Shown here: positions 51,150-60,403 of the stretch, in pieces
How positions within the stretch are numbered: the first letter of the stretch is position 1
How the letters are laid out: each line of letters begins with the position of its first letter
Source: Limnohabitans sp. Hippo3
GTDB lineage: Bacteria; Pseudomonadota; Gammaproteobacteria; Burkholderiales; Burkholderiaceae_C
Assembly: GCF_003063665.1 (NCBI RefSeq)
Contig: NZ_NESF01000003.1
Span: forward strand, 62,001 to 126,000
Length of the DNA stretch: 64,000 nucleotides
Reading direction: 5' to 3'
Position numbers and translations under genes: made by a program
Notes under the pieces: model-generated
Database searches by the model: none
What the model saw: the letters and a program-made list of their open reading frames with translations, nothing else
What the model was told of the DNA's origin: nothing

Positions 51150-52358
51150 ATGGCTTTGGATTCTTTGGACATGACCCCCACCGAGCGCCGCGCCAGCGCC
51201 TCGCTGGCCAGCATTTTTGCGCTGCGCATGCTGGGTTTGTTTCTGGTGTTGCCGGTTTTTGCGCTGGAGGCCCGCCGTTATCCTGGCGGCGAAGACCCGG
51301 TGTGGCTGGGCTTGGCCATGGGCATTTATGGGCTGACACAAGGTCTTTTGCAGCTGCCCTTTGGCATGGCCTCGGACCGCTTTGGCCGCAAGCGTGTCAT
51401 CGTGCTGGGCTTGCTGGTCTTCGCCTTGGGCAGCTTTTGGGCGGCTGCGGCCACCGACCTGACCGGTTTGCTGATGGGGCGCAGCCTTCAGGGGGCGGGG
51501 GCGGTGTCGGCGGCGGTCACGGCTTTGCTGGCCGACCTGACACGCGACGAGGTGCGCACCAAGGCCATGGCTTTGGTGGGCGGCAGCATTGGGTTGATGT
51601 TCGCCCTGTCCTTGGTGGTGTCGCCCCTGCTCACGGCCTGGATCGGTTTGCCCGGCCTGTTTGGGCTGACGGGTGTGCTGGCTTTGGTGGGCATCGGGGT
51701 GGTCATTTGGGGGGCGCCGCCTGCGCCCGAGCCGATGCCGGGGCAGGGTCGGGGCCGCTTGCGCGAGGTGCTGGCCCATGCCGACCTGATGCGCCTGAAT
51801 GTGGGTGTGTTTGTGTTGCATGCGGTGCAGCTGGCCATGTGGGTGGCCGTGCCCGCCTTGTTGGTGCAGGCCGGGCTGCCGACGGCACAGCACTGGCAGG
51901 TGTATTTGCCAGCCGTGCTGCTGTCCTTCTTGTTTTTGGGCGTGGTGTTTGCCATGGAGCGCCGTGGGCATCTGAAAAAGGTGTTCCTGCTCTCGATCGG
52001 CCTGATTGTGCTGGTGCAAGCTGGCCTGTTCTTCCAATCGGTGGGCACCACCAGCTTGGGGACTTTGGCGGCCTTGCTGCTGGTGTTCTTCTGTGGCTTC
52101 AATGCGCTGGAAGCCACCCAACCCAGTTTGGCTTCGCGCATTGCCCCCCGTGCCATGCGCGGCACGGCCATGGGGGTTTACAACACCTTGCAGTCGCTGG
52201 GCTTTTTTGTAGGCGGACTCTCGGGTGGCTGGCTGGTCAAGTCCTGGGGCAGCCCGGCGCTGTTTTTGTGTTGTGGGGTGGCCATGCTGGCTTGGTTGCT
52301 GGTGGCCTGGCCGATGCAAACCCCGGGCCGAAGTGCACCGCTCGGGCAAGCGGCCTGA
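51150..52358 (+). CDS. MFS transporter
   Basis: The protein of about 402 residues has twelve hydrophobic segments and the MFS loop motif GMASDRFGRKRVIVLGLL between helices 2 and 3, with GRSLQGAGAVSAAVTALLADLT after it. It resembles the YajR/drug-efflux type of facilitators, but it lacks a clear C-terminal YAM domain. The substrate is unknown; it sits in the inner membrane. Start 51150 is tentative (alternative 51171). It lies between uvrA and ssb. Confidence 0.87.
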   Translation: MALDSLDMTPTERRASASLASIFALRMLGLFLVLPVFALEARRYPGGEDPVWLGLAMGIYGLTQGLLQLPFGMASDRFGRKRVIVLGLLVFALGSFWAAAATDLTGLLMGRSLQGAGAVSAAVTALLADLTRDEVRTKAMALVGGSIGLMFALSLVVSPLLTAWIGLPGLFGLTGVLALVGIGVVIWGAPPAPEPMPGQGRGRLREVLAHADLMRLNVGVFVLHAVQLAMWVAVPALLVQAGLPTAQHWQVYLPAVLLSFLFLGVVFAMERRGHLKKVFLLSIGLIVLVQAGLFFQSVGTTSLGTLAALLLVFFCGFNALEATQPSLASRIAPRAMRGTAMGVYNTLQSLGFFVGGLSGGWLVKSWGSPALFLCCGVAMLAWLLVAWPMQTPGRSAPLGQAA

Positions 52359-52425
52359 GGGCGGCCCCCTGCAGCTGCAAGGCCGGGGAATGGCCTCATA
52401 ATTCAGACATCATCGAGGAGTTTTC

Positions 52426-52923
52426 ATGGCATCCGTCAACAAAGTCATCATCGTCGGCAACCTGGGCCGCGATCCTGAAACCCGCTATTTGCCTTCGGGT
52501 GATGCGGTCAGCAACATCAATGTGGCCACCACCGACCGCTACAAGGACAAGGCCACGGGCGAGATGAAAGAAGCCACCGAGTGGCACCGCATCAGCTTTT
52601 TTGGCAAATTGGCCGAAATCGCAGGCCAGTACCTGAAAAAAGGCTCGCAGGTCTATGTGGAAGGCAGCCTGCGCACCCGCAAGTACACCGACAAAGACGG
52701 CATCGAGAAATTCGCCACCGAGATTCGGGGTGAAACCATGCAGATGCTGGGCGGTCGCCAGGGCATGGGCGGCCCGTCCGATGACGGCGGTGGCGGCTAC
52801 GCACCGCGCCAGTCGGCACCCGCAGCACGTCCTGCCGCAGCGCCTGCGCAGCGTCCTGCGGCCGCAGCACCCAAGCCTGCTGCCAGCAGTTTTGATGACA
52901 TGGACGACGACATCCCGTTCTGA
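52426..52923 (+). CDS. ssb: Single-stranded DNA-binding protein
   Basis: The 165-residue protein has the OB-fold block [20 protein letters not shown] with [21 protein letters not shown], a Gly/Ala/Pro-rich linker from about residue 110, and the acidic C-terminal tip MDDDIPF that recruits repair and replication partners. It coats single-stranded DNA as a tetramer. GAGGAG gives a good ribosome site. A strong terminator follows 27 bp after the stop. Confidence 0.97.
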   Translation: MASVNKVIIVGNLGRDPETRYLPSGDAVSNINVATTDRYKDKATGEMKEATEWHRISFFGKLAEIAGQYLKKGSQVYVEGSLRTRKYTDKDGIEKFATEIRGETMQMLGGRQGMGGPSDDGGGGYAPRQSAPAARPAAAPAQRPAAAAPKPAASSFDDMDDDIPF

Positions 52924-52950
52924 AGACCGGCTCGTCTGCAAGCTCCCCAA

Positions 52951-52977
52951 CCCGTGGTTTGCACCACGGGTTTTTTT
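52951..52977 (+). terminator. Rho-independent terminator after ssb
   Basis: The stem CCCGTGGT / ACCACGGG with a TTGC loop is followed by seven T residues. Confidence 0.92.
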
Positions 52978-52995
52978 ACAGAAAAAAATTGCCAC

Positions 52996-53991
52996 ATGAC
53001 AGAGCGTGTGTCTTTTGCATCCGTGCAGCATTTGGGTTTTGCGTGGTTTGCCATGGTCATGGGTCTGTGCGGCTTGTCACTGGCATGGTTGCGCGCTGTG
53101 CCGCACTGGGGGCCTGTGGCCTTGCAGGTGTCGCTGGTTGTGGGCGTGTTGGCGGGTCTGGTCTTTGTGGCGCTGATCGGGCTCAAGCTGTGGCGCTGGC
53201 TGCACTTTCCTGAAGCCTTGCTGGAAGATGCGCGCCACCCCTTGCGCCATGTGTTTGTGGCCACGCTGCCCTCTTCCGTGGTCTTGTTGCCCACGGTCTG
53301 GGTGGCGCACCACGGTTACAGCCTTTGGGCTGACGGGGTGTGGATGCTGGGGGCTGTCGGCTTGTTGCTGGGCACCGTCGGGGTAATTTGGCGCTGGTTG
53401 CAGCCGGGCATGACGGCAGACCATTTTTGGCGTGGCATGACCCCTGCGCTGTTCATTCCGGTGGTGGGCAATGTGCTGCCCGCCTTGGCTGGCGTGACGC
53501 TGGGCCATCCGGTGTGGGCCGCTGCGCAGTATGGCGTGGCCATTTTTCTGTGGCCAATCGCCTTGGTGCTTGTTTTGGCGCGCATCGGCATGGTGGGCTT
53601 GTGGCCCCAGCGCATGCTGCCCACCACCTTCATCACCATGGCCCCGCCTTCGGTGCTTGCTCTGTCCGGGCACCAGTTGGGCGCACCTGACACGCTGGTG
53701 CACATGCTTTGGGGTGTGTCCGTGTTTTTCACGCTGGTCTCGCTGACCGTGCTCAAACGCTGCCTTCAGCAGCCCTTTGGCATGCCTTTTTGGGGCATGT
53801 CTTTCCCCTTGGCGGCCTCTGCGGCGGTCTCTTTGCATCTGGCCCCCACCCAGGGCTGGGTCCATGTTTTGGCCATGGCCTGGCTGGTGGCGGCCTCGGG
53901 CGTGATCGGTGCCCTGTTGCTGGCCACGGTTCACGGCTTGTGGCACGGACGCTTGCTGGTGGCCGAAACCCCAGCACCGGCCCAGGCCTGA
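52996..53991 (+). CDS. TDT/SLAC1-family membrane protein
   Basis: The 331-residue protein has ten hydrophobic segments and reads like the TDT (tellurite resistance/dicarboxylate) family related to TehA and the SLAC1 anion channel: LGFAWFAMVMGLCGLSLAW at the start, TPALFIPVVGNVLPALAG in the middle and PFWGMSFPLAASAAVSLHLAP near the end. It probably passes anions or small acids through the inner membrane; TehA-type resistance to tellurite is only a family association. The start at 52996 follows the ssb terminator directly. Confidence 0.85.
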   Translation: MTERVSFASVQHLGFAWFAMVMGLCGLSLAWLRAVPHWGPVALQVSLVVGVLAGLVFVALIGLKLWRWLHFPEALLEDARHPLRHVFVATLPSSVVLLPTVWVAHHGYSLWADGVWMLGAVGLLLGTVGVIWRWLQPGMTADHFWRGMTPALFIPVVGNVLPALAGVTLGHPVWAAAQYGVAIFLWPIALVLVLARIGMVGLWPQRMLPTTFITMAPPSVLALSGHQLGAPDTLVHMLWGVSVFFTLVSLTVLKRCLQQPFGMPFWGMSFPLAASAAVSLHLAPTQGWVHVLAMAWLVAASGVIGALLLATVHGLWHGRLLVAETPAPAQA

Positions 53992-54089
53992 GCCATCGCA
54001 CCCGGCAGGGGGGCGCTGCGCTCGGGCCTGGTGCATATTTCTGTACGCAGGGGGTGTTCTGTTTTCCATAAGGTCGTCAGAATGCAGGG

Positions 54090-55424
54090 ATGAACGAAAT
54101 CACCTCCCGGTTTTTGCCCCAAGAAGACGCCCTGCGGCGTGAATTGCATAACGAAGTACACGCCCGCCCATCGGCCCGGGTGCGCTTGCCGGCTTTGATT
54201 GTGTATGTGGCGGTGCTCAATGCCGGGGTCTCCCGCGAACAGGAATGGGCGCATTTGCGCCTTTTGCCGGGCCACGCAGATTTAAGTCTGGAGAGTCTGC
54301 AAGGCAATTTTCTGCGCTTGCGATGCGACCACTTCACCGTGAAATGGGAGCGACACACCGAATTCACACGCTACTCCATCGTGCAGGCTTTGCCCGCGCA
54401 TGCCGGGTGGGGCGCTGAGCAGCCCGAGTTGGCCGCGCATGTGGTGGCCGGGACCGAGTGGGTCCGTGGCATACCCGGGCAAACCATGGCGGCCATCCAT
54501 CTGGGCATGTTGCAAGCCGATATGGACCAGCCCGACCTGATCGCCACCGCCCAATCCTGGCTTGGGCCGGGGGCCGTGCTGGCCTCGCGCATGGGTAACA
54601 CCACAGAAGGTTTGCCGCACTCGTGCATCCTGACCCATTTCCGCATTGGCGCCGATGGCTTTGAGCGCATGCTGGTGCTGGCCCCCGATGGCACCACCGA
54701 AGCGCGTGCCGGCCGCATTTCGCAACGCCTGCTGGAGATGGAAACCTACCGGTTGATGGCCTTGCGTGGCTTGCCTGTGGCCAAGAATTTGTCGGCCATG
54801 TTGTCAGCTGCCGAGGCCCAGCTGGCCGACATCACCGGTTTGCTCGAAAGCAAGGGCGAAAGCGACCAAGCCTTGCTCGACTTGCTGGTGTCCCTGGCCG
54901 CGCGCATCGAGCGGGCCACGGCCGAGCATGGCTTCCGGTTTTCGGCCACGCGGGCGTACGACACGCTCGTCAGCCAACGTTTGGCCGAGTTGCGCGAGCG
55001 GCCGATCTCGGGCACCCAAACCCTGGGCGAATTCATGCAACGCCGTTTGTCCCCGGCCATGGCCACGGTGCAGGCCACAGAAAAACGCCTGGCCTCTTTG
55101 GCCGAGCGGGTCTCACGCACAAGCGCCTTGCTGCGTACGCGTGTGGACATTGCCACCGAAGCCCAAAACCAGGTGCTGCTGGAAAAGCTCACCAAAGGCC
55201 AAGCCTTGCAACTGCGATTGCAAAGCACGGTGGAAGGCCTGTCGATCGCGGCGATCTCTTATTACGTGGTCAGTCTTTTGTTGTACGGCGCCAAAGCCGT
55301 CAAGGCTGCGGGCGTGCCGATTCAGCCGGAAGTGGCTGTCGGGGTGTTGGTGCCCTTGGTGTTGTGGGGCGTTTGGCGCATGACCCGCAGAATTCATGAA
55401 AAGCTGAAAAACGCCGGCCATTGA
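54090..55424 (+). CDS. DUF3422-family protein
   Basis: The 444-residue protein matches the DUF3422 family: RRELHNEVHARPSARV at the N-terminus, TEFTRYS in the first third and a coiled C-terminal region (LTKGQALQLRLQSTVEGLSIAAISYYVVSLL) ending in two membrane helices (SYYVVSLLLYGAKAV; VAVGVLVPLVLWGVWRMTRR). It is probably anchored in the inner membrane with the large N-terminal part on one face. The biochemical role is not known to me. It converges with mnmA. Confidence 0.85.
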   Translation: MNEITSRFLPQEDALRRELHNEVHARPSARVRLPALIVYVAVLNAGVSREQEWAHLRLLPGHADLSLESLQGNFLRLRCDHFTVKWERHTEFTRYSIVQALPAHAGWGAEQPELAAHVVAGTEWVRGIPGQTMAAIHLGMLQADMDQPDLIATAQSWLGPGAVLASRMGNTTEGLPHSCILTHFRIGADGFERMLVLAPDGTTEARAGRISQRLLEMETYRLMALRGLPVAKNLSAMLSAAEAQLADITGLLESKGESDQALLDLLVSLAARIERATAEHGFRFSATRAYDTLVSQRLAELRERPISGTQTLGEFMQRRLSPAMATVQATEKRLASLAERVSRTSALLRTRVDIATEAQNQVLLEKLTKGQALQLRLQSTVEGLSIAAISYYVVSLLLYGAKAVKAAGVPIQPEVAVGVLVPLVLWGVWRMTRRIHEKLKNAGH

Positions 55425-55446
55425 GTCAAGGCACGGCCCGAGCCGT

Positions 55447-56583
55447 TCAATCTGGCAGTGTGGACGCGAGAGAAATCACGCCACCGCCCAGGCACACTTC
55501 ACCGTCATAGACAACAGCACTTTGTCCCGGCGTGACCGCCCACTGCTCGTCGCTGAAAGCCAGTTCAAACCCGGCTTGCCCATCGGCCAGCGTCAGGTGG
55601 CGCAAATCACAAGCCGCATCGGCTTGCCGATAGCGCGTCTTGGCTGCATAAGCCCCGGACGCAGGCGCTTGGCCCGCGCACCAGCTCACATCGGTGGCTT
55701 GCAGCTGGGGCGACAACAACCGGGGGTGGTCGTGCCCTTGAACCACCCACAGGGTGTTTTTCTCCACGTCTTTGCGGGCCACAAACCAGGGGGTGTGCTC
55801 GCTGCCGCCTTTTTGTGCGCCTTGGGTTTTGATGCCGCCAATGCCCAAGCCCTGGCGCTGGCCCAGGGTGTAAAAGCTCAGCCCCACATGTTTCCCAATG
55901 GTGCGCCCTGACGGGTCCTTGATCGGACCGGGTTCCTTGCTGATGTAGCGGTTCAAAAACTCACGGAAAGGCCGCTCGCCAATGAAGCAGATACCGGTCG
56001 AGTCTTTCTTTTTGGCGTTGGGCAGGCCGATCTCTTCGGCGATGCGGCGCACTTCGGATTTGTGCAGCTCGCCCACCGGGAATAGGGTCTTGGACAACTG
56101 AGCCTGGTTCAGGCGGTGGAGAAAATAGCTTTGGTCCTTGCTGGGGTCGAGGCCCTTGAGCAGCTCGTGCCGACCTGTTGCCGTGTTCAAACGCACTCTG
56201 GCGTAGTGGCCGGTGGCGATTTTTTCGGCGCCCAGCCGCATGGCATGGTCCAGAAAGGACTTGAACTTGATTTCTGCGTTGCACAGGATGTCCGGGTTGG
56301 GCGTGCGCCCGGCCTGGTATTCGCGCAGAAACTCCGAAAAAACACGGTCTTTGTAATCGGCCGCAAAATTGACGTGCTCGATCTCGATGCCCAGCACATC
56401 CGCCACGGCGGCGGCATCCACGAAGTCGATGTTGGAAGAGCAGTATTCGCTGTCGTCGTCGTCTTCCCAGTTTTTCATGAAGATGCCAATGACCTCATGG
56501 CCCTGTTGCTTGAGCAAATGGGCGGTGACAGCAGAATCGACGCCGCCGGACAAGCCGACGACCACACGGTGGAGTTGGGACAT
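55447..56583 (-). CDS. mnmA: tRNA-specific 2-thiouridylase MnmA
   Basis: The 378-residue enzyme has the PP-loop [19 protein letters not shown], the two catalytic cysteines in [11 protein letters not shown] and [10 protein letters not shown], and the [12 protein letters not shown] segment. It adenylates U34 and inserts sulfur to give s2U in Lys, Glu and Gln tRNAs. Length and order are standard. It is divergent from the lytic transglycosylase gene; a Nudix hydrolase, its neighbour in Escherichia coli, lies 1.6 kb away here. Confidence 0.97.
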   Translation of the reverse strand: MSQLHRVVVGLSGGVDSAVTAHLLKQQGHEVIGIFMKNWEDDDDSEYCSSNIDFVDAAAVADVLGIEIEHVNFAADYKDRVFSEFLREYQAGRTPNPDILCNAEIKFKSFLDHAMRLGAEKIATGHYARVRLNTATGRHELLKGLDPSKDQSYFLHRLNQAQLSKTLFPVGELHKSEVRRIAEEIGLPNAKKKDSTGICFIGERPFREFLNRYISKEPGPIKDPSGRTIGKHVGLSFYTLGQRQGLGIGGIKTQGAQKGGSEHTPWFVARKDVEKNTLWVVQGHDHPRLLSPQLQATDVSWCAGQAPASGAYAAKTRYRQADAACDLRHLTLADGQAGFELAFSDEQWAVTPGQSAVVYDGEVCLGGGVISLASTLPD

Positions 56584-56632
56584 GCCGCAATTATCCCGCG
56601 ACCACCCGACCGGCCCAACAAGGTCGAAAATT

Positions 56633-56638
56633 TATAAT
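56633..56638 (+). promoter_or_regulatory. Candidate -10 box (TATAAT) of the transglycosylase gene
   Basis: A consensus TATAAT lies 20 bp upstream of the ATG at 56658. An in-frame ATG at 56637 overlaps it and is therefore unlikely to be the true start. The -35 is weak. Confidence 0.4.
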
Positions 56639-56657
56639 GCCCGATGGGCCCAAATTC

Positions 56658-57386
56658 ATGACCAAGCACTGCACCTGGTGCCAACACGGCAGAACATTCT
56701 TGCGCGATGTCGCGCATGGGATGTTCATCATCACCCACAGTGGTTTGGCCATGGTGGGCTTGACTGCGCTCAGCCTGGTTCTGGCCTTGTGGCTCAACCC
56801 GCAATGGCTGCACTCGGCCGAAGGCGCGGTGTTCAACTGGTTGCGGGAGCGGCAGGTTTTGTTGCCGTGGTTGCCCGAGAACACCGCAGAACGCGCCACG
56901 GCCGTGAGTTTGCAGGATCTGCCGCCCGCCCAGGCGGCTGTGGCCGAATGGTTGGGGCGCAAGTACAAAGTCGCACCGGAGCCCTTGGCCGCTTTGGTGG
57001 CCGAAGCGCATGTCTTGTCCAAAAAAACCAAACTGGCACCGCACTTCATTTTGGCGGTGATGGCCATCGAGTCCAATTTTCACCCGTATGTCCAGAGCCA
57101 GGCCGGCGCACAGGGCTTGATGCAGGTGATGACCGATATCCACGCCAAGCGCTACGAAGCTTATGGCGGGCGTTTGGCCGCTTTTGACCCGATTACGAAC
57201 ATGCGCGTGGGGGCAGCGGTGCTGTCGGATGCGGTCAAGATGCGTGACGGTTCTCTGGAAGAGGGCCTCAAGTTTTATCTTGGGGGTTATGCCTTGACGG
57301 AAGATGGGGGCTATGTGGCCAAAGTCTTTGCCGAACAAGCCCAGCTGGACCAAGTGGCTGCAGGGCAAAAGCCTTCTTTGCCCTGA
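56658..57386 (+). CDS. Membrane-anchored lytic transglycosylase (SLT domain)
   Basis: The 242-residue protein has one N-terminal membrane segment (MVGLTALSLVLALWL) and a C-terminal SLT domain with the catalytic Glu in VMAIESNFHPYVQSQAGAQG followed by LMQVM, then GAAVLSDAV and FYLGGY. It cleaves glycan strands to 1,6-anhydromuramoyl products in the periplasm. The domain is of the MltC/Slt70 family 1 type. A cysteine-containing start (HCTWCQ) precedes the membrane helix. It converges with the TSUP gene. Confidence 0.9.
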   Translation: MTKHCTWCQHGRTFLRDVAHGMFIITHSGLAMVGLTALSLVLALWLNPQWLHSAEGAVFNWLRERQVLLPWLPENTAERATAVSLQDLPPAQAAVAEWLGRKYKVAPEPLAALVAEAHVLSKKTKLAPHFILAVMAIESNFHPYVQSQAGAQGLMQVMTDIHAKRYEAYGGRLAAFDPITNMRVGAAVLSDAVKMRDGSLEEGLKFYLGGYALTEDGGYVAKVFAEQAQLDQVAAGQKPSLP

Positions 57387-57400
57387 GCGGCTTGGGGCGA

Positions 57401-58159
57401 TCAGCTGCGCACAAAAAAGACGGCGCTCATCAACAGACCGGTGACCATGACCAGCCAGCGCACCCAGCGCACGGGCAGGCGTTTGGCCAAGCGTGCGCCT
57501 GCCCAGCCTCCGGCTGTGGCCAGAACCATCATCCACAGCGCTTGTGGCCAGACGATGGCGCCCGCCACAGCAAAAGCGGCCACCGACAGCAGCGACAGCA
57601 CAAAGGAGTTGAGGTTTTTCAGCGCATTGACGGTGTTGAGCCGGCTCTCTCCCGTCAGGGTGTACAGCGCCATCAGCAAGATGCCCAGTCCGCCGTTGAA
57701 GTAACCGCCATAAATGGCCACGCCCATCAGGCCTGGCAGTCGCCATGCGGGGTGGCCCTGGCCTGCGTTGCGCCGGGCCAGCCAGGGGCCAGCGGCAAAC
57801 AGCGCCGTGGCCAGCAGCAGCAACCAGGGCACCAGGCCTGAAAACACCCGCGCCGGGGTGAGCAGCAGCAAGCCCGCACCGATCAGGCCACCCACCGCAG
57901 CAATGGCCACTTCGCGTTGCAGCAGGGCGCGGGGCAGGGTTTGCAGCTCCACCCGAAAACCCAGCACGCTGCCCAGGTAGCCCGGGCTGACGGCCATGGC
58001 GCTGGTGGCATTCGCTGCCAAGGGGGGCACACCGGCAAACACCAGGGCGGGAAAGGTGAGGAAGCTGCCGCCGCCCGCGATGGCGTTGAGCACGCCCGCG
58101 GCGAAAGCGGCCGCACCCGTGAGCAGCCACAGCGCTTCGGTAGGCAGATCGGGGCTCAC
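57401..58159 (-). CDS. TSUP/TauE-SafE family transporter
   Basis: The 252-residue protein has about eight hydrophobic segments and the TSUP repeats AFAAGVLNAIAGGGSFLTFPAL and MGVAIYGGYFNGGLGILLMA. The family exports sulfite, sulfonates or small organic acids; the substrate is unknown here. A GTG start at 58159 is inferred because it overlaps the Nudix stop as GTGA and leads into SPDLPTEALWLLTG. The longer open frame upstream is out-of-frame Nudix sequence. Confidence 0.85.
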   Translation of the reverse strand: MSPDLPTEALWLLTGAAAFAAGVLNAIAGGGSFLTFPALVFAGVPPLAANATSAMAVSPGYLGSVLGFRVELQTLPRALLQREVAIAAVGGLIGAGLLLLTPARVFSGLVPWLLLLATALFAAGPWLARRNAGQGHPAWRLPGLMGVAIYGGYFNGGLGILLMALYTLTGESRLNTVNALKNLNSFVLSLLSVAAFAVAGAIVWPQALWMMVLATAGGWAGARLAKRLPVRWVRWLVMVTGLLMSAVFFVRS

Positions 58160-58650
58160 GTTGACAGGGGGGGCAAGTTGGCCACCGCTGCGTCGGTGTG
58201 GATCACGCTCAAGGGGAAGCGTTGGCCTGCCAGGTGGTCTTCGATGCAGCGCAAGACCAGGGGGCTGCGGTGGCGCTCGGCACTGGCGCGGATTTCTTCG
58301 GGCGTCATCCACAGGGTGCGCACGATGCCCTCGTCCAAGCTCAGGTGGGGCTGCAGCTCGCCGATGTCGCCGCAAAAAGCCATGCGCACATAGGTGATGT
58401 CTTCGCCCGTGGCCGGCCGTTGAAAACGCGACAAATAGATGCCCACCAGGGCGGTCGGGGTGAAGGGGTGGGCCGTTTCTTCCAAGGCTTCTCGGGCGCA
58501 GGCTTGTGCGGGCGATTCACCGGGGTCCAGGTGGCCTGCCGGGTTGTTCAGGCGCAAACCCTCTTGGGTGTGTTCTTCGATCATGAGGTAGCGGCCATCG
58601 CGCTCGATGATGGCGGCCACGGTGACATTGGGTTTCCAGCGAGTGTCCAT
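58156..58650 (-). CDS. Nudix hydrolase (NudJ-like)
   Basis: The 164-residue protein has the full Nudix box GHLDPGESPAQACAREALEE, followed by TAH, in the GX5EX7REUXEEXGU pattern, after an N-terminal strand VTVAAIIERDGRYLMIEEHT. The sequence around it resembles NudJ, a phosphatase of thiamine and nucleoside pyrophosphates encoded next to mnmA in many gammaproteobacteria. Here it is coupled to the TSUP gene through a 4-bp GTGA overlap. The exact substrate is not provable. Confidence 0.9.
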   Translation of the reverse strand: MDTRWKPNVTVAAIIERDGRYLMIEEHTQEGLRLNNPAGHLDPGESPAQACAREALEETAHPFTPTALVGIYLSRFQRPATGEDITYVRMAFCGDIGELQPHLSLDEGIVRTLWMTPEEIRASAERHRSPLVLRCIEDHLAGQRFPLSVIHTDAAVANLPPLST

Positions 58651-58794
58651 CTGGGGATTATCCGTTTGGATGGATCAGGGTATGCCCGGGGTGGGTCTGG
58701 GAGGGGTACTGTAAGTTTCGGTATATATTGAACGATTGACTTGGCCTTTAACATGGACGAGTCCACCGATTTCATCATTTCCAGGAGATAAACC

Positions 58795-60372
58795 ATGCGC
58801 ATAGGCGTGCCCAAAGAGATATACCCCGGTGAAAAACGGGTGGCCACTGTGCCCGATGTGGTGACCAAACTGGTCAAACTCGGTTTTGAGGTGGTGGTGG
58901 AACAAGGGGCGGGTGCGCTGGCCGACCTGTCTGACGAGGCCTATGTCGAAGCCGGTGCCACAGTCGCACCCAACGCCGCGGCCTTGTGGAGCGGCAGCGA
59001 CATCGTCTTCAAGGTGCGTGCCCCCACGGCCGACGAAGTGGCGTTGATGCACGAAGGCCAGACCCTGATCGGCTTTTTGTGGCCCGCGCAAAACCCCGAT
59101 TTGATGCAGCAGCTCGCGGCCAAGAAAGTCACCGCGCTGTCGATCGATGCCCTGCCCCGCACCTTGAGCCGCGCCCAGAAGATGGACGCGTTGACCTCGA
59201 TGGCAGGTGTGAGCGGCTACCGCGCCGTGGTCGAGGCGGCCAACGCCTTTGGCCGTTTCTTCAACGGCCAGATCACGGCCGCAGGCAAAGTGCCCCCCGC
59301 CAAGGTCTTCATCGCCGGTGCCGGTGTGGCCGGTTTGGCCGCCATCGGCGCCGCTGCCAGCCTGGGTGCGATCGTGCGCGCCAACGACACGCGTGCCGAA
59401 GTGGCCGACCAGGTCGTGTCGCTGGGCGGTGAATTCGTCAAGGTGGATTACGAAGAAGAAGGCTCGGGCGGTGGCGGTTACGCCAAGGTCATGAGCGAGG
59501 GCTTCCAGGCCGCGCAACGCGAGATGTACGCGCAGCAGGCCCGCGAGGTGGACATCATCATCACCACCGCGCTGATTCCCGGTAAACCCGCGCCCAAGTT
59601 GATCACCGCCAAGATGGTGCAAAGTATGAAGCCCGGCAGTGTCATCGTGGACATGGCCGCCGAGCAAGGCGGCAACTGCGAACTGACCGAGCCCGGCAAG
59701 GCCGTGGTCAAGCACGGCGTGACCATCGTGGGTTACACCGACCTGGCTTCGCGCATGGCGCGCCAGTCGTCCACCTTGTACGGCACCAACCTGTTCCGCC
59801 TGACGGAAGAGCTGTGCAAGACCAAGGACGGCGTGATCAACGTCAATATGGCCGACGACGCGATCCGGGGCCTGACGGTCATCAAGGATGGCGAGATCAC
59901 CTGGCCCGCGCCGCCCCTGCCTGCCGCTGCGCCCAAGCCCGCCGCCAAGCCGGTTGCCGCCGCTGAAAAGAAAAGCGCGCACGGCCACGGCAGCAGCGGC
60001 CCCATGCCGGTCAAAACATTGGCCATGGTGTTCGGTCTGGGGGCCTTGGCTTTCTGGGCCATTGGCGCATATGCCCCTGCGGCTTTCCTGGGCCACTTCA
60101 CCGTGTTTGTGCTGGCCTGCTTCATCGGCTACATGGTGGTGTGGAACGTGACGCCTGCGCTGCACACCCCGCTCATGAGTGTGACCAACGCGATCTCCAG
60201 CATCATCGTCATCGGTGCCTTGGTACAAATCCTGCCGCCCGAGGCCGGTACCAACGGGCGACCTGATCAGCTGATTCAGTGGCTGGCTTTTGCCGGCATT
60301 GTGCTGACGGCCGTCAACATGTTCGGTGGCTTTGCGGTCACACGCCGCATGCTGGATATGTTCCGCAAGTAA
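58795..60372 (+). CDS. pntA: NAD(P) transhydrogenase subunit alpha
   Basis: The 525-residue protein begins [20 protein letters not shown] and has the NAD-binding domain I ([39 protein letters not shown]) followed, after an Ala/Pro/Lys linker and [11 protein letters not shown], by about four C-terminal membrane helices. This is the two-subunit layout with the membrane part fused to domain I, as in Escherichia coli. With PntB it uses the proton gradient to make NADPH. AGGAGA precedes the start. pntB follows after 31 bp. Confidence 0.96.
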   Translation: MRIGVPKEIYPGEKRVATVPDVVTKLVKLGFEVVVEQGAGALADLSDEAYVEAGATVAPNAAALWSGSDIVFKVRAPTADEVALMHEGQTLIGFLWPAQNPDLMQQLAAKKVTALSIDALPRTLSRAQKMDALTSMAGVSGYRAVVEAANAFGRFFNGQITAAGKVPPAKVFIAGAGVAGLAAIGAAASLGAIVRANDTRAEVADQVVSLGGEFVKVDYEEEGSGGGGYAKVMSEGFQAAQREMYAQQAREVDIIITTALIPGKPAPKLITAKMVQSMKPGSVIVDMAAEQGGNCELTEPGKAVVKHGVTIVGYTDLASRMARQSSTLYGTNLFRLTEELCKTKDGVINVNMADDAIRGLTVIKDGEITWPAPPLPAAAPKPAAKPVAAAEKKSAHGHGSSGPMPVKTLAMVFGLGALAFWAIGAYAPAAFLGHFTVFVLACFIGYMVVWNVTPALHTPLMSVTNAISSIIVIGALVQILPPEAGTNGRPDQLIQWLAFAGIVLTAVNMFGGFAVTRRMLDMFRK

Positions 60373-60403
60373 CGACCTGATCGAATAAAGAAAAGAGACC
60401 TTC

